From a virus: DNA of 31,104 nt. This document shows, piece after piece, positions 7,130-15,878 of the stretch. The notes below the pieces were generated by a model. The model made no database searches. It had not been told where the DNA came from and saw only the letters and a list, made by a program, of their open reading frames with translations. The stretch is from IMG/VR virus record IMGVR_UViG_3300044971_000242, positions 1 through 31,104 of that record; one strand, written 5' to 3'. Every line of letters starts with the position of its first letter. Position 1 is the stretch's first letter. A program made the translations under genes and the position numbers.

Positions 7130-8575
7130 ATGCAAGTTCCAATCCTCTCCGGCATCTACGCTGACAACACGCCAGAACTGCGCACCGCATACCCTGTGAA
7201 CATGGTGCCGGTGCCAAAGGCGTCTGGCATCAGCAATGGCTTTCTGCGGCCTGGCGACGGCATCGTGGCCAACGGCACAGGCCCAGGCGTTGACCGTGGC
7301 GGCATCAACTGGAACGGCGTCTGCTATCGTGTCATGGGCACCAAGCTGGTGACCGTGGCCAGCAATGGCACTGTGACTGTGCTGGGCGATGTTGGTGGGC
7401 CAACCACAGAGCTGGTGACGATGGACTACAGCTTCGATGTGCTGGCCATTGCGTCCGGTGGCCGCCTGTACTACTGGATTCCGGTCAACACAACAGCGAC
7501 ATCGGTCTGGAACCCAACAGCTCCCATCTTGCGGCAAGTCACAGACCCAGACCTTGGCGTGGTGCTTGATGTGGTATGGGTGGATGGCTTCTTCATGACC
7601 ACCGACGGTGCCAATTTGGTCGTCACTGAGCTGTCAGACCCGATGCAGGTCAACCCGCTGAAGTACGGCAGCTCCGAGGTTGATCCAGACCCTGTGGTGG
7701 CACTCATCAAGCTGCGCAACGAGGTCTATGCCCTCAATAGCAACACGCAAGAGGTGTTTGACAACGTGGGCGGCGCACTGTTTCCTTTTCAGCGGATTGA
7801 CGGCGCACAAGTTCAAAAAGGTGTGATTGGCACGCACGCTTGCTGCACCTATCTGGAGCGCATCGCATTCTTGGGCGGTGGCCGCAACGAAGCGCCAGGC
7901 ATTTATCTTGGCGCAGCAGCAACCACCCAGAAAATCAGCACGCAGGAGATCGACACCCTGCTACTGCAGTACACCGAGGCGCAACTGGTCAAGGTTAAGC
8001 TGGAGGCACGCAACGACAAGGCGCACCAACACCTCTACGTTCACCTGCCAGACCGCACGGTGGTATACGATGCCTCGGCCAGCGAGGCGCTTGAGCAGCC
8101 CGTCTGGTTCACTCTGACCACGGCTGTGGTCGGCTTTGCTCAATACCGCGCACGCAATCTGGTCTGGGTCTATGACAAGTGGCTGGTAGGCGATCCGCAA
8201 AGCAGCAACATCGGCTATCTGGTGCAGGACACCGGCCACCACTGGGGACAGCAGGTGCGCTGGGAGTTCGGCACGCTCATCGTTTACAACGAGGGCAACG
8301 GCGCGATCTTTAACCGCCTTGAGCTGGTCGCATTGACCGGCAGCGTGGCGCTGGGCAAGAACCCGCAAATCAGCACCAGCTACAGCGTCAACGGCCTGTC
8401 CTGGAGCCAGGACCGCAGCATCAGCGTCGGCACCATTGGCAACACCGCCAAGCGCCTGGCTTGGTTCCAGCAGGGACACATGCGCAACTGGCGCATCCAG
8501 CGCTTTCGTGGCGACAGCGATGCCCATGTGTCGTTTGCAAGGCTTGAGGCCCAGATCGAGGCATTGGCGTACTGA
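7130..8575 (+). CDS. Tail hub / packaged DNA stabilisation protein, P22 gp10-like
   Basis: The 481-residue protein matches the P22 gp10 family (472 aa), the hexameric tail hub assembled onto gp4 that closes the head. Shared features include an early PVNMVPVPK followed by GFLRPGDG, the VQKGVIGTHACCTYLERIAF segment in the middle, APGIYLG, LHVHLPDRTVVYDAS-like spacing near residue 310, and a C-terminal WSQDRSISVG. The ATG follows immediately after the HNH stop, and no Shine-Dalgarno is visible in the preceding 20 bp. Translation may depend on coupling to the inserted gene. Confidence 0.87.
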   Translation: MQVPILSGIYADNTPELRTAYPVNMVPVPKASGISNGFLRPGDGIVANGTGPGVDRGGINWNGVCYRVMGTKLVTVASNGTVTVLGDVGGPTTELVTMDYSFDVLAIASGGRLYYWIPVNTTATSVWNPTAPILRQVTDPDLGVVLDVVWVDGFFMTTDGANLVVTELSDPMQVNPLKYGSSEVDPDPVVALIKLRNEVYALNSNTQEVFDNVGGALFPFQRIDGAQVQKGVIGTHACCTYLERIAFLGGGRNEAPGIYLGAAATTQKISTQEIDTLLLQYTEAQLVKVKLEARNDKAHQHLYVHLPDRTVVYDASASEALEQPVWFTLTTAVVGFAQYRARNLVWVYDKWLVGDPQSSNIGYLVQDTGHHWGQQVRWEFGTLIVYNEGNGAIFNRLELVALTGSVALGKNPQISTSYSVNGLSWSQDRSISVGTIGNTAKRLAWFQQGHMRNWRIQRFRGDSDAHVSFARLEAQIEALAY

Positions 8576-9600
8576 TGGCAACCGCACCCGTCTCCCGCAG
8601 GCTGAACCTGACACGCGACCAGCTCGCGCAGTTTCTGACCGACCAGCAGCAGATCAGGCAGTTCGAGCTGCTGTTTGCTGCTGTGGACGAGCTGCAGGCC
8701 ATTGTTGGCACCGACTTCGAGTACCAGGCCGACACAGCGGCAGCCACGGCCAACGAGGCTCTGGCCCAGATTGCAGCACTGGCGCAAGACACAGCCGTTG
8801 AAGATGCAGTTCTGAACGCCAAGATTCAGCAGGCACTGGACGCGATTCCAAGGCTGGCCCAAGTGCTCAACCTGCTGGCTCTTGCGCCAGTAGAGCAGCA
8901 CAACAACTCGGTCACCACCGACTACATCGACTTCAATACCAATGCACCTGATCCGGCCACGAAGGTCGGCAGGTTGCACTGGAATGGTGGCTACACGCTC
9001 AACCTGGACATGACGCCAAACGTCAACCAGTCCATTGGCGAGTCGCAGTACTACTACATCAAGGCCTCGGCCAACATTGCCAAGGGGCAACTGGTGATGT
9101 TCGATGGCGCTGTAGGCTCGTCTGGCGTGCTCAAGGGCAAACCATCGACCGGCTTGACCAATGGCCAGCTTGTCATGGGCGTGGCGGCAGAGGCCATTGT
9201 GCTGAACGACTTCGGCTTGGTCTCCAGTTTCGGTCTGGTGCGAGGATTCAACACCACAGGCACGCCTTATGGCGAAGTCTGGGCAGATGGCGACATCCTG
9301 TACTACAACCCATCGTTTGCTGGTGGCCTGACAAAGAATCTGCCACAAGCCCCAATCCCTCATGTGGTGGTGGCTGCGGTGGTCAATGCTGGGTCTGGAG
9401 GATCTGGCTCCGTATTTGTCAGGGTTCAAGCTGAGCCGCTGGTCGGCCAACTTTCAGACGTCTACGCTCCAACACCGGCAACCGGCGACGTCCTCATTTA
9501 CGATGGCGTCCAGCAACGCTGGGAGAGTGGGCCATTGACGTCAGCCGCCTTACCTGCATTTGTCAAATCTAACTTGGTGCTCACATGGCTTTCGATGTAA
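8575..9600 (+). CDS. Phage tail structural protein (341 aa)
   Basis: The start overlaps the gp10-like stop (TGATG). Residues 1-65 (RRLNLTRDQLAQFLTDQQQI...) form the helical N-terminus found in many phage tail genes. The remaining beta-rich part (YYYIKASANIAKGQLVMFDG, VRGFNTTGTPYGEVWADGDI, LYYNPSFAGGLT) is a module I recognise from structural proteins of aquatic phages. It occupies the genomic position of P22 gp26 (tail needle) but does not resemble it. A distal tail or fibre-base role is inferred. Confidence 0.65.
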   Translation: MATAPVSRRLNLTRDQLAQFLTDQQQIRQFELLFAAVDELQAIVGTDFEYQADTAAATANEALAQIAALAQDTAVEDAVLNAKIQQALDAIPRLAQVLNLLALAPVEQHNNSVTTDYIDFNTNAPDPATKVGRLHWNGGYTLNLDMTPNVNQSIGESQYYYIKASANIAKGQLVMFDGAVGSSGVLKGKPSTGLTNGQLVMGVAAEAIVLNDFGLVSSFGLVRGFNTTGTPYGEVWADGDILYYNPSFAGGLTKNLPQAPIPHVVVAAVVNAGSGGSGSVFVRVQAEPLVGQLSDVYAPTPATGDVLIYDGVQQRWESGPLTSAALPAFVKSNLVLTWLSM

Positions 9601-9920
9601 TCACCCCAACCAAGCTGGGCCAGGCTGCGATCACCACTGGCGTGACCACGCTTTACACGGTCCCAGCCAGCACTCGCACGCTGCTCAAAGAGTTCAGTAT
9701 TGCCAACACCACGGCAGCGGCCATCAATGTGCGGGTGTTTCTGGTGCCTTCTGCTGGCACGGCAGGCACGACAAACGCCTTCCTATACGATGTGTCTGTA
9801 CCGGCCAACAATGCCCTGCAGTACAACGGCGTGCAGGTTATGAACGCAGCCGAAACCATCCAAGTTCAAGCAGCATCGACAGGCCTGACAATCACGGCCA
9901 GCGGTGCTGAAGCCACATAA
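9585..9920 (+). CDS. Small beta-sandwich virion-type protein, paralogue A
   Basis: The start lies 16 bp inside the previous gene. The 111-residue protein is almost wholly beta-strand-like and Thr/Ala-rich (LYTVPASTRTLLKEFSIANT, VFLVPSAGTAGTTNAF, LTITASGAEAT). It is a clear paralogue of the next gene: same length, with matching TT-x-YT, NTTAA/NTSAG, SAGTAG/SGGSAG and LTI-x-ASG positions. Such small beta-sandwich proteins often decorate virions or bind cell-surface sugars; neither is shown here. Confidence 0.65.
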   Translation: MAFDVITPTKLGQAAITTGVTTLYTVPASTRTLLKEFSIANTTAAAINVRVFLVPSAGTAGTTNAFLYDVSVPANNALQYNGVQVMNAAETIQVQAASTGLTITASGAEAT

Positions 9921-9930
9921 GGAGCATGAC

Positions 9931-10266
9931 ATGACCGTAACCATCAAGGTGCTGATTCCTGCCAAGCAGGCCGAGAACAGCCAGACAACGCAGTACACGG
10001 CGACGAACTGCAAGACCATCATCGACAAATTCACGGCCACCAACACCAGCGCAGGCAACATGACCATCAGCGTCAACTTGGTGACCAGTGGCGGCAGCGC
10101 AGGCGCGAGCAATTTGATTGTGGACACCCGTGCCATCGCACCAGACGAGACCTACACTTTTCCCGAGCTGGTGGGCCAGGCCTTGGAGCCTAGTGGCTTC
10201 ATCTCCACCGTTGCAAGCGCAGCCACATCGTTGACAATCCGCGCATCTGGCCGCGAGATCACCTGA
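9931..10266 (+). CDS. Small beta-sandwich virion-type protein, paralogue B
   Basis: The start at 9931 follows AAGGAG (9919-9924) with 6-nt spacing; an in-frame ATG at 9904 would overlap the previous gene. The 111-residue protein (TVTIKVLIPAKQAENSQTTQ...) aligns end to end with its upstream neighbour and ends LTIRASGREIT against LTITASGAEAT. The pair looks like a tandem gene duplication that has diverged widely at DNA level. Confidence 0.65.
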   Translation: MTVTIKVLIPAKQAENSQTTQYTATNCKTIIDKFTATNTSAGNMTISVNLVTSGGSAGASNLIVDTRAIAPDETYTFPELVGQALEPSGFISTVASAATSLTIRASGREIT

Positions 10267-10278
10267 TAGGAGTAAGAC

Positions 10279-10686
10279 ATGGACTACGCAAAGATGCCGA
10301 AGATGATGATTTCTGGGTTTGGCGGCATTCCCTATGAGGAAGAGTTCCTGACCACAGCCGAGAACAAAAAGAACACCCAGGTCGCCATCGACGACTGGAT
10401 GCTCGGACCTGAGAACCCAAGCAACGAGCCGACAGCCAACAAGACTTTCTGGGTTGCAGTCGGCAAGGCCATGCAGTGCGATGAGAAAGAGGCCCGTCGG
10501 CGGCGCTGCTCGAACTGCGAGTATTACGACAACTCGGTCGAGATGCAGCTCAAGATGGAGCGCATCCCGCGCAATGAGTGGGACACCGACGCTGGTTTCA
10601 GGGGCTACTGCGAAAAGCTGGAGTTCATCTGCCACGATCTGCGGGTCTGCCAGGCCTGGGAAGAGCGCGAAGACGAAGAAGATTGA
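10279..10686 (+). CDS. Cys-rich metal-binding phage protein
   Basis: The 135-residue protein carries six cysteines: C67, the pair C77/C80 (RRCSNCEYYD), and C111, C118 and C124 in GYCEKLEFICHDLRVCQAWE. The C-x-x-C ... C ... C-x-A-W layout recurs in phage genes next to tail modules and probably binds zinc or a metal cluster. The N-terminus contains SGFGGIPYEEEF, which I do not recognise. It follows a good AGGAG. Function unknown; a structural or assembly role is inferred from location only. Confidence 0.6.
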   Translation: MDYAKMPKMMISGFGGIPYEEEFLTTAENKKNTQVAIDDWMLGPENPSNEPTANKTFWVAVGKAMQCDEKEARRRRCSNCEYYDNSVEMQLKMERIPRNEWDTDAGFRGYCEKLEFICHDLRVCQAWEEREDEED

Positions 10687-10764
10687 CGAGATGTCGAAAT
10701 GTGGGAAAATGCAGTCGCTGAGCCTATCGAGCCGCCAGCAGCTCACCCTGAAGAGGAGCTGCGC

Positions 10765-11214
10765 ATGACTGGTGTCGATTGGCTGAAGGAGAACCTGCAA
10801 AGGTCTCTTGCGCTTCCTGCGCCAGCCGTCGAGTGGCTGCTCATGCTCTATGGTGCCATTCAGGTCTTTGACGATGTGGCCGATGGTGATCCAGTCGAGC
10901 GCGAAGACCTAAATGCGGTGATCTGGAACAGCCTGGTTGGCATGGGCCAGAACGCATTCTGGCAGGCAAACGCACCAACACTCTCTCCCATCGTTGCCTC
11001 AATGATTCTCAAATGGCAGGCATCTGACCAGGCCGAGCGAGCAGGCAAGGCCGATGCGCGATCATTCGTCTGGCGTGCCGGATACTATGACGTTGTGCTG
11101 ATCGCTGTGGCGCTGTGCCACGGCACACAGCGTGCTACAGAAGCGGCGTCTCAAGTCATGGGACTGTATGGCGAGACGCTCGAAGACTACATGAAGGAGT
11201 TCAGCCATGCCTGA
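10765..11214 (+). CDS. Conserved helical phage protein at the gp14 position
   Basis: The start at 10765 is preferred because AGAGGAG lies 6 nt upstream; an in-frame ATG at 10699 would add 22 residues but has no ribosome site. The 149-residue product (DWLKENLQRSLALPAPAVEW, IQVFDDVADGD, DARSFVWRAGYYDVVLIAVAL, VMGLYGETLEDY) belongs to a conserved phage family I recognise without a known function. In P22 the gene in this place encodes head assembly protein gp14 (172 aa). The Asp-rich FDDVADGD is reminiscent of metal-binding motifs, but no second motif supports an enzyme. Confidence 0.6.
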   Translation: MTGVDWLKENLQRSLALPAPAVEWLLMLYGAIQVFDDVADGDPVEREDLNAVIWNSLVGMGQNAFWQANAPTLSPIVASMILKWQASDQAERAGKADARSFVWRAGYYDVVLIAVALCHGTQRATEAASQVMGLYGETLEDYMKEFSHA

Positions 11215-11857
11215 TCCAGTAACTGGCTTAATCGTTGGAGGCACTCAACTGCTCGGCGGCATGATGCAGGCCGATGCAGCAGGCGAGGCCGCAGGTATTC
11301 AAGCAGGCGCAGCAGAGGCTGGCGTAGCAGAGCAGCGCAGGCAGTTTGATGCCCTGCAAGCCTTGCTCAAACCTTACACAGAGGCAGGTCTACCTGCGCT
11401 CCAGCAACAGCAGGCCTTGCTTGGCCTACAAGGTCCAGAGGCAGAGCAGGCAGCCATTGAGCGCATCCGAGGTGGCGAGACTTTCCAAGCACTAACCCAG
11501 CAAGGCGAGGAAGCCCTGTTGCAGCGTGCTTCGGCCACTGGTGGCCTGCGTGGTGGCAACATCCAGGCAGCACTGAGCGAGTTCCGGCCACAGCTCCTGT
11601 CCAGCCTCATCGAGCAGCAATACGGACGTCTGGGCGACATGACGCAATTGGGCCAGCGGTCTGCTGCTGGTGTCGGCGCTGCTGGTATGGAGACCGGAAC
11701 CAATGTGGCCAACCTGCTGGCTCAGCAGGGCGCAGCCCGTGCTGGTGGCGAGCTGGCCGAGGCCAAGGCATTCAGCGGCCTGTTCAACTTGCCTGCTCAG
11801 ATTCTTGGCTTTCAGTACGGTGCAGGCGGCAAGGCTGGCATGGGCTTCGGTTTTTAA
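11207..11857 (+). CDS. Probable DNA ejection protein (P22 gp7 position)
   Basis: The 216-residue Ala/Gln/Gly-rich protein starts with a glycine-containing hydrophobic patch (GLIVGGTQLLGGMMQADAAG). It continues as long helices (EQRRQFDALQALLKPYTEAG, GEEALLQRASATGGLRGGNI) and ends in a Gly-rich tail. This composition and N-terminus are typical of small internal virion or ejection proteins. Its length is close to P22 gp7 (229 aa) and it precedes two larger ejection-like genes, as gp7 precedes gp20 and gp16. It overlaps the previous gene by 8 bp. Confidence 0.65.
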   Translation: MPDPVTGLIVGGTQLLGGMMQADAAGEAAGIQAGAAEAGVAEQRRQFDALQALLKPYTEAGLPALQQQQALLGLQGPEAEQAAIERIRGGETFQALTQQGEEALLQRASATGGLRGGNIQAALSEFRPQLLSSLIEQQYGRLGDMTQLGQRSAAGVGAAGMETGTNVANLLAQQGAARAGGELAEAKAFSGLFNLPAQILGFQYGAGGKAGMGFGF

Positions 11858-11867
11858 GGAATAGAGC

Positions 11868-13931
11868 ATGGCCACCATCAATCCATTCCAAGCCCCGATC
11901 AACTACGCAGTCGATGTGCAAAGCCCGTTTGAGGCTGCACTCGGTGGTTTTAAACTTGGCGCTGGCCTAGAAGAAATTAATGCAGCAAGGCAGAAGCGTG
12001 CCTTTGAGATGCAGCAACTACAAGCAGCCCAAGCACAGCAGCAACAGTATCAATCTGGCCTGAATGCCTTCTTCGCAAAGCCACCTGCCGAGCGCAGGAT
12101 TGAGGAACTGCAGCCACTACTGGTCGGCGCAAACAAGCAGCAGTTTGATGCCTTGAAGCTAATCGGCGAGAACATGGGCGCTGAGAAGCTGGCTTCATCC
12201 AAGCGTTTCACATCACAGGTGCTGCTGGCCCTTGAGTCAAATCCAGAAACAGCCAAGACGATCCTTCAAGAACGTATTGATGCCGAGACAGACCCAAACC
12301 AGAAGCGTGCATTTCAGAACATCCTGACGATCTCCGAGACAAATCCAAAAGGTGCAGCGGAGATGATGGAGTTTCTTGGCGTAGCCTCTGGTTTTGGTTC
12401 AGAGTGGTACAAAGGGATTTCTGATGTTCGGCAAGAGCGCAGGACTGCGGCTCTGCAACCATCAGCGCTTAAGAAGGCCGTTGCCGATGCAGATGCCGCT
12501 GTAGCAGATGCACAGAAAAAGGTTGCAGAGGCAGGAAATACACCTGACAGGCTGAAAGCAGAGCAAGATTTGAGACTGGCTCAAGTCAGGAAAGAAATAG
12601 CGGATGCCGATATAAAAGTCGCAGAGGCAAAAGACGCGCCTTCGCGCTTGGTTGCAGAGCAAGATTTGAGGGTTGCTCAAGCTGCACAACAGCGAGCACT
12701 TACTGCTGCAAGTGTAGGCGCAGAGGAAAGGGCAGCAGCTCTGCAACCAGCAGCACTTAAAGAAGCAACTGCTAAGGCAGATGCTGCTGTGGCTGAAGCA
12801 GAAAGGAAAGTTGCAGAGGCTGAAGATACGCCTTCTAGGCTTGAGGCAGAAGCACAACTAAGACAAGCTCAAACTGCACAGCAACAAGCATTGACCGCGG
12901 CAAGTGTTGGCGGTGAAGCCAGAGCCGCTGCTCAGGCACCAGAAGCACTTAGAAGGCTGGTTGCCGATGCAGACAAAGCCATTGCCGATGCAAAAACAGC
13001 ACAGGCCACAGCAGCAAACGCGGCAGAGACGGCAAAAGCAAATGCTGATCTTGCCAAGGCGCAGGCACAAAAAGCCGTTGTCGATGCAAAGTACGCAGAG
13101 CGTGTTCAAATTGCAGGGCTGGATAAGACCAACTGGGATATCAAAAATCTTCGTGACCAGATAAGGGATCGCTCTGCTCGTTTGAATCTTGACGCTCAAA
13201 AAACAGCGGCAGATGTTGCAGACAAAATGTCCAGCATCAAATCTCGACTGACTGAAATCCCAGCAGAGTCGAGAAAGCTGATCAATGAATCTGCTGCATT
13301 GGCGTCCACTTCCAAACAGGCTGCAGTCCAGTTCAATGATCTGGCCAAGCGAATTGAGGCTGCACAAGGCGGCAAGGGCGCATTTACGTCGGCAACCGAG
13401 TGGCTTGCAAAGGCCACTGGTCGGCAAGACGAGTGGACCCAGATCAGGAACGAATACACCCGCGTGCGCAACACGATTGCGATCAAATCACTGCCGCCTG
13501 GCGTGGCCACCGACAAAGACATTGAGCTGGCTCTCAAGGGAATTCCTCCTGAGACTGCCAATGCAGCAACGCTCGCGTCTTTCCTTCGCGGCATGGCCAA
13601 AATGCAGGACATTGACTCGTCCATCAACAACGCCAAGACCGATTGGCTGTCTCAGAACAACGGCCTGCTGACCCGTGCCAAAGGCACCTTTATTGCTGGT
13701 GACTACGCTGCAAACGCTGGCGAAACGTTCAACGACTTTGCCCAGCGCATTGTTGGTGATGTGGCACAAAAATATCGCTCCCCAGAACAGATTGCAGAAG
13801 AACGGCGTCAACAGGCGATTAGCCAAATACCGACCAACAGAGCGCCTGTAACACCACCAGCAGCGGCACCTGCGGCCACGGCAGCAAGTGTCATGTCTCA
13901 AGCCGATGCAATCCTTCGCGGAGGCAAATAA
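11868..13931 (+). CDS. Probable DNA ejection protein with coiled-coil repeats (P22 gp20 position)
   Basis: The 687-residue protein is helical, Ala/Gln/Lys/Glu-rich and lacks Trp/Cys over long stretches. The N-terminus (INPFQAPINYAVDVQSPFEA) and the KLGAGLEEINAARQKRAFEM helix are typical of internal virion proteins. Residues 192 to about 415 hold repeated coiled-coil units listed separately. The C-terminal half (ATEWLAKATGRQDEWTQIRN, GVATDKDIELALKG, GETFNDFAQRI) resembles the conserved end of phage ejection proteins. It would be packaged in the head and injected to form a conduit. Assignment rests on composition and gene order. Confidence 0.65.
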   Translation: MATINPFQAPINYAVDVQSPFEAALGGFKLGAGLEEINAARQKRAFEMQQLQAAQAQQQQYQSGLNAFFAKPPAERRIEELQPLLVGANKQQFDALKLIGENMGAEKLASSKRFTSQVLLALESNPETAKTILQERIDAETDPNQKRAFQNILTISETNPKGAAEMMEFLGVASGFGSEWYKGISDVRQERRTAALQPSALKKAVADADAAVADAQKKVAEAGNTPDRLKAEQDLRLAQVRKEIADADIKVAEAKDAPSRLVAEQDLRVAQAAQQRALTAASVGAEERAAALQPAALKEATAKADAAVAEAERKVAEAEDTPSRLEAEAQLRQAQTAQQQALTAASVGGEARAAAQAPEALRRLVADADKAIADAKTAQATAANAAETAKANADLAKAQAQKAVVDAKYAERVQIAGLDKTNWDIKNLRDQIRDRSARLNLDAQKTAADVADKMSSIKSRLTEIPAESRKLINESAALASTSKQAAVQFNDLAKRIEAAQGGKGAFTSATEWLAKATGRQDEWTQIRNEYTRVRNTIAIKSLPPGVATDKDIELALKGIPPETANAATLASFLRGMAKMQDIDSSINNAKTDWLSQNNGLLTRAKGTFIAGDYAANAGETFNDFAQRIVGDVAQKYRSPEQIAEERRQQAISQIPTNRAPVTPPAAAPAATAASVMSQADAILRGGK
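12441..13110 (+). repeat. Internal coiled-coil repeats in the ejection protein
   Basis: Three units begin with near-identical heads: RTAALQPSALKKAVADADAA at 12441, RAAALQPAALKEATAKADAA at 12729 and RAAAQAPEALRRLVADADKA at 12921. Each runs into a KVAEA-x-x-TPSRL-x-AE-x-x-LR-x-AQ segment; the first unit contains this segment twice (12525 and 12615 areas). Spacings are 288 and 192 bp. The similarity is clear in protein and partly in DNA, consistent with expansion by duplication. Confidence 0.75.
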
Positions 13932-15851
13932 ATGGCAACCGCACAAGAATATGCAGCCTGGATCGTTAAAAACGCTGATAAGCGTGGCACTCCTGAGTTC
14001 GACACTGTTGCCCAGGCATATCAGTTCGCAAAGGCTCAAGAGACCACAGCCGCCACACAGGCTCAGATTGCACCGCCACCAAGACAGCCAACCATCGGCC
14101 AGCAACTTGTCGGAGCCGGTGAGACTGCTTTGACTTTTGGAACTGCGGCCACTGGCGGCACGCTCGGCACGATTGGCGGAGTATTGAAAGGCTTGTCGGA
14201 GCAAATTCTGTCTGGTCAATTTGGCACACCGGAGGCTATGCGTGCAGTCGAGCAGGCGGCGGCAGCGGGTGGCCAGGCTTTGACCTATCAGCCACGCACA
14301 GAGACCGGCCAGGAAATGTCTCAGGCTGCCGGCCAATTCTTGGCAACAGCCTTGCCTCCTGTCTTGCCGGTGGTTGCTGCGCCTGGTCAATTGGTGCAGG
14401 CCACCAGGCAGGCTGCGCCTATCGTGCAGGCCACAGCTCGGCGTGGCGCTACTGCAGCGCAACAGGCAGCCAGGGCAACTGGGCAAGTTGTGGCCAGGCC
14501 TGTGCAGGCGGTCACTACTGCCGTGCAAGAAACGCTGGGGATTGAGCCTGCTGCGCCTGCTCTGACACCTGGGCGCGTGTCTGTTGGGGCGGCAGCGACT
14601 CCAGAGGTGCTGCGTCGCACAGCGACTGCAGAAGGTCTACCTGTGCCGGTCACATTGACCAAAGGCGCAGCCACCAGGGATGCCCAGCAACTGGCCTTTG
14701 AGAAGGAGCAGATCAAGAGCGATCTGGGTGGACCTCTGCGCCAGCGTGCCGAAGAAAATAATCTGCAGCTTTTGCAGAACTTTGACACCTTGGTGGACAT
14801 GACAGATGCCCAGCTCATGGACTTGGCAAGCACTGGAGGCGCTGTCGTCAAATCCCTGACAGAAGGCCTGACCGCAGCCAAAAACAAGACCCGTGCGGCT
14901 TACAAGGCGGCAGAGAAAGCCGGAGAGCTGGAGAACAACGTCACCCTCAATTCGGTGGTCGAATACATCAATGAGAACATCCCAGAGGGCGATCTGGCTC
15001 CTGTTCTCAAGGCTGCGCGATCAAAGGCCATTGCAGTCGGTGCAGCAGTCCAAGACGAAAGCGGCAATCTGATACCACAGCCGGTCACACTCAAACAAGC
15101 AGAAAGCCTGCGCCAGACCTTCCAGCGTGCTGGCTTTGAGGGTGCAGATCAGTTTCATGGCGGCTCATTGCGCCGAGTCTTTGACACAGAGACCGAAGGC
15201 ATGGGTGGTGATCTGTACAAGAAGGCCAGGGCCACGCGCATTGAGCAAGCTAGAAAGTACGAAAACCGCGCCATTGTTGCACGTCTCATCAAGAACCGCA
15301 AAGGCATGGAAGACCCACAGGTTGCATCCGATCAGGTTTTCCGCAGGTCCATCTTGAACTCGTCGCCTGACGAAATCACGTTCCTCAAGCGCGTCCTGCT
15401 CACAAGTGGCCAAGACGGACAGCAGGCCTGGAAAGAACTGCAAGGTGCAACCGTGCGCCATTTGCGAGACGAGGCCACTAAGGGCATGGGCATGGATTCG
15501 CAAGACCGACCGTTGATCTCTCCTGCCAAGCTGCACCAGACAGTGAAGGCGCTTGATGCGAATGGGCGTCTTGATGTCATGCTGGGCAAGCAGAATGCCC
15601 AGATCGTGCGAGACCTTGACGATGTGGTTCGCTACGTCACCACGGTGCCGCCTGGCACTTTGGTGAACACTTCAGGCACTGCTGGAACTCTCATGGCTGC
15701 CATTGCAGAGGCAGGGGCTACAGGGGCGCTTACAGGCCTCCCGTTGCCAGTGGCAACAGGTCTGCGCCAGATCGTCAAGATGAGGAAAGAAGGCCGCACC
15801 AAGGCACAGATCAATGAAGCACTCAACGCATTGCCACCAGTGCAGCCTTGA
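13932..15851 (+). CDS. Probable DNA ejection protein, large (P22 gp16 position)
   Basis: The 639-residue protein opens with ATAQEYAAWIVKNADKRGTP followed by EFDTVAQAYQFA, a start I recognise from phage internal virion proteins. Residues 60-90 form a glycine-rich hydrophobic patch (TALTFGTAATGGTLGTIGGV) that could insert in membranes. The remainder is helical, with conserved-looking RRTATAEGLPVPVTLTKGAA and a C-terminal hydrophobic segment (LMAAIAEAGATGALTGLPLP). Length and place match P22 gp16 (609 aa). It starts directly after the previous stop (TAAATGG). Confidence 0.65.
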   Translation: MATAQEYAAWIVKNADKRGTPEFDTVAQAYQFAKAQETTAATQAQIAPPPRQPTIGQQLVGAGETALTFGTAATGGTLGTIGGVLKGLSEQILSGQFGTPEAMRAVEQAAAAGGQALTYQPRTETGQEMSQAAGQFLATALPPVLPVVAAPGQLVQATRQAAPIVQATARRGATAAQQAARATGQVVARPVQAVTTAVQETLGIEPAAPALTPGRVSVGAAATPEVLRRTATAEGLPVPVTLTKGAATRDAQQLAFEKEQIKSDLGGPLRQRAEENNLQLLQNFDTLVDMTDAQLMDLASTGGAVVKSLTEGLTAAKNKTRAAYKAAEKAGELENNVTLNSVVEYINENIPEGDLAPVLKAARSKAIAVGAAVQDESGNLIPQPVTLKQAESLRQTFQRAGFEGADQFHGGSLRRVFDTETEGMGGDLYKKARATRIEQARKYENRAIVARLIKNRKGMEDPQVASDQVFRRSILNSSPDEITFLKRVLLTSGQDGQQAWKELQGATVRHLRDEATKGMGMDSQDRPLISPAKLHQTVKALDANGRLDVMLGKQNAQIVRDLDDVVRYVTTVPPGTLVNTSGTAGTLMAAIAEAGATGALTGLPLPVATGLRQIVKMRKEGRTKAQINEALNALPPVQP

Positions 15852-15878
15852 TAGACAATCCACCCAGGAGCAACAACA

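Noticed and set aside
8380-9450. 356-codon minus-strand frame spanning the end of gp10-like and the tail gene
   Set aside because: Crosses two good genes on the other strand and has no conserved features.
12462-13427. Cys-rich minus-strand frames opposite the coiled-coil repeats
   Set aside because: The apparent Cys richness comes from reverse-complemented GCA/GCT repeats, not from a real metal-binding protein.
13488-14528. 346-codon minus-strand frame, Ser/Cys/Arg-rich
   Set aside because: Shadow of Ala/Gln-rich ejection genes, whose repetitive GCN/CAG codons leave the antisense frame open.
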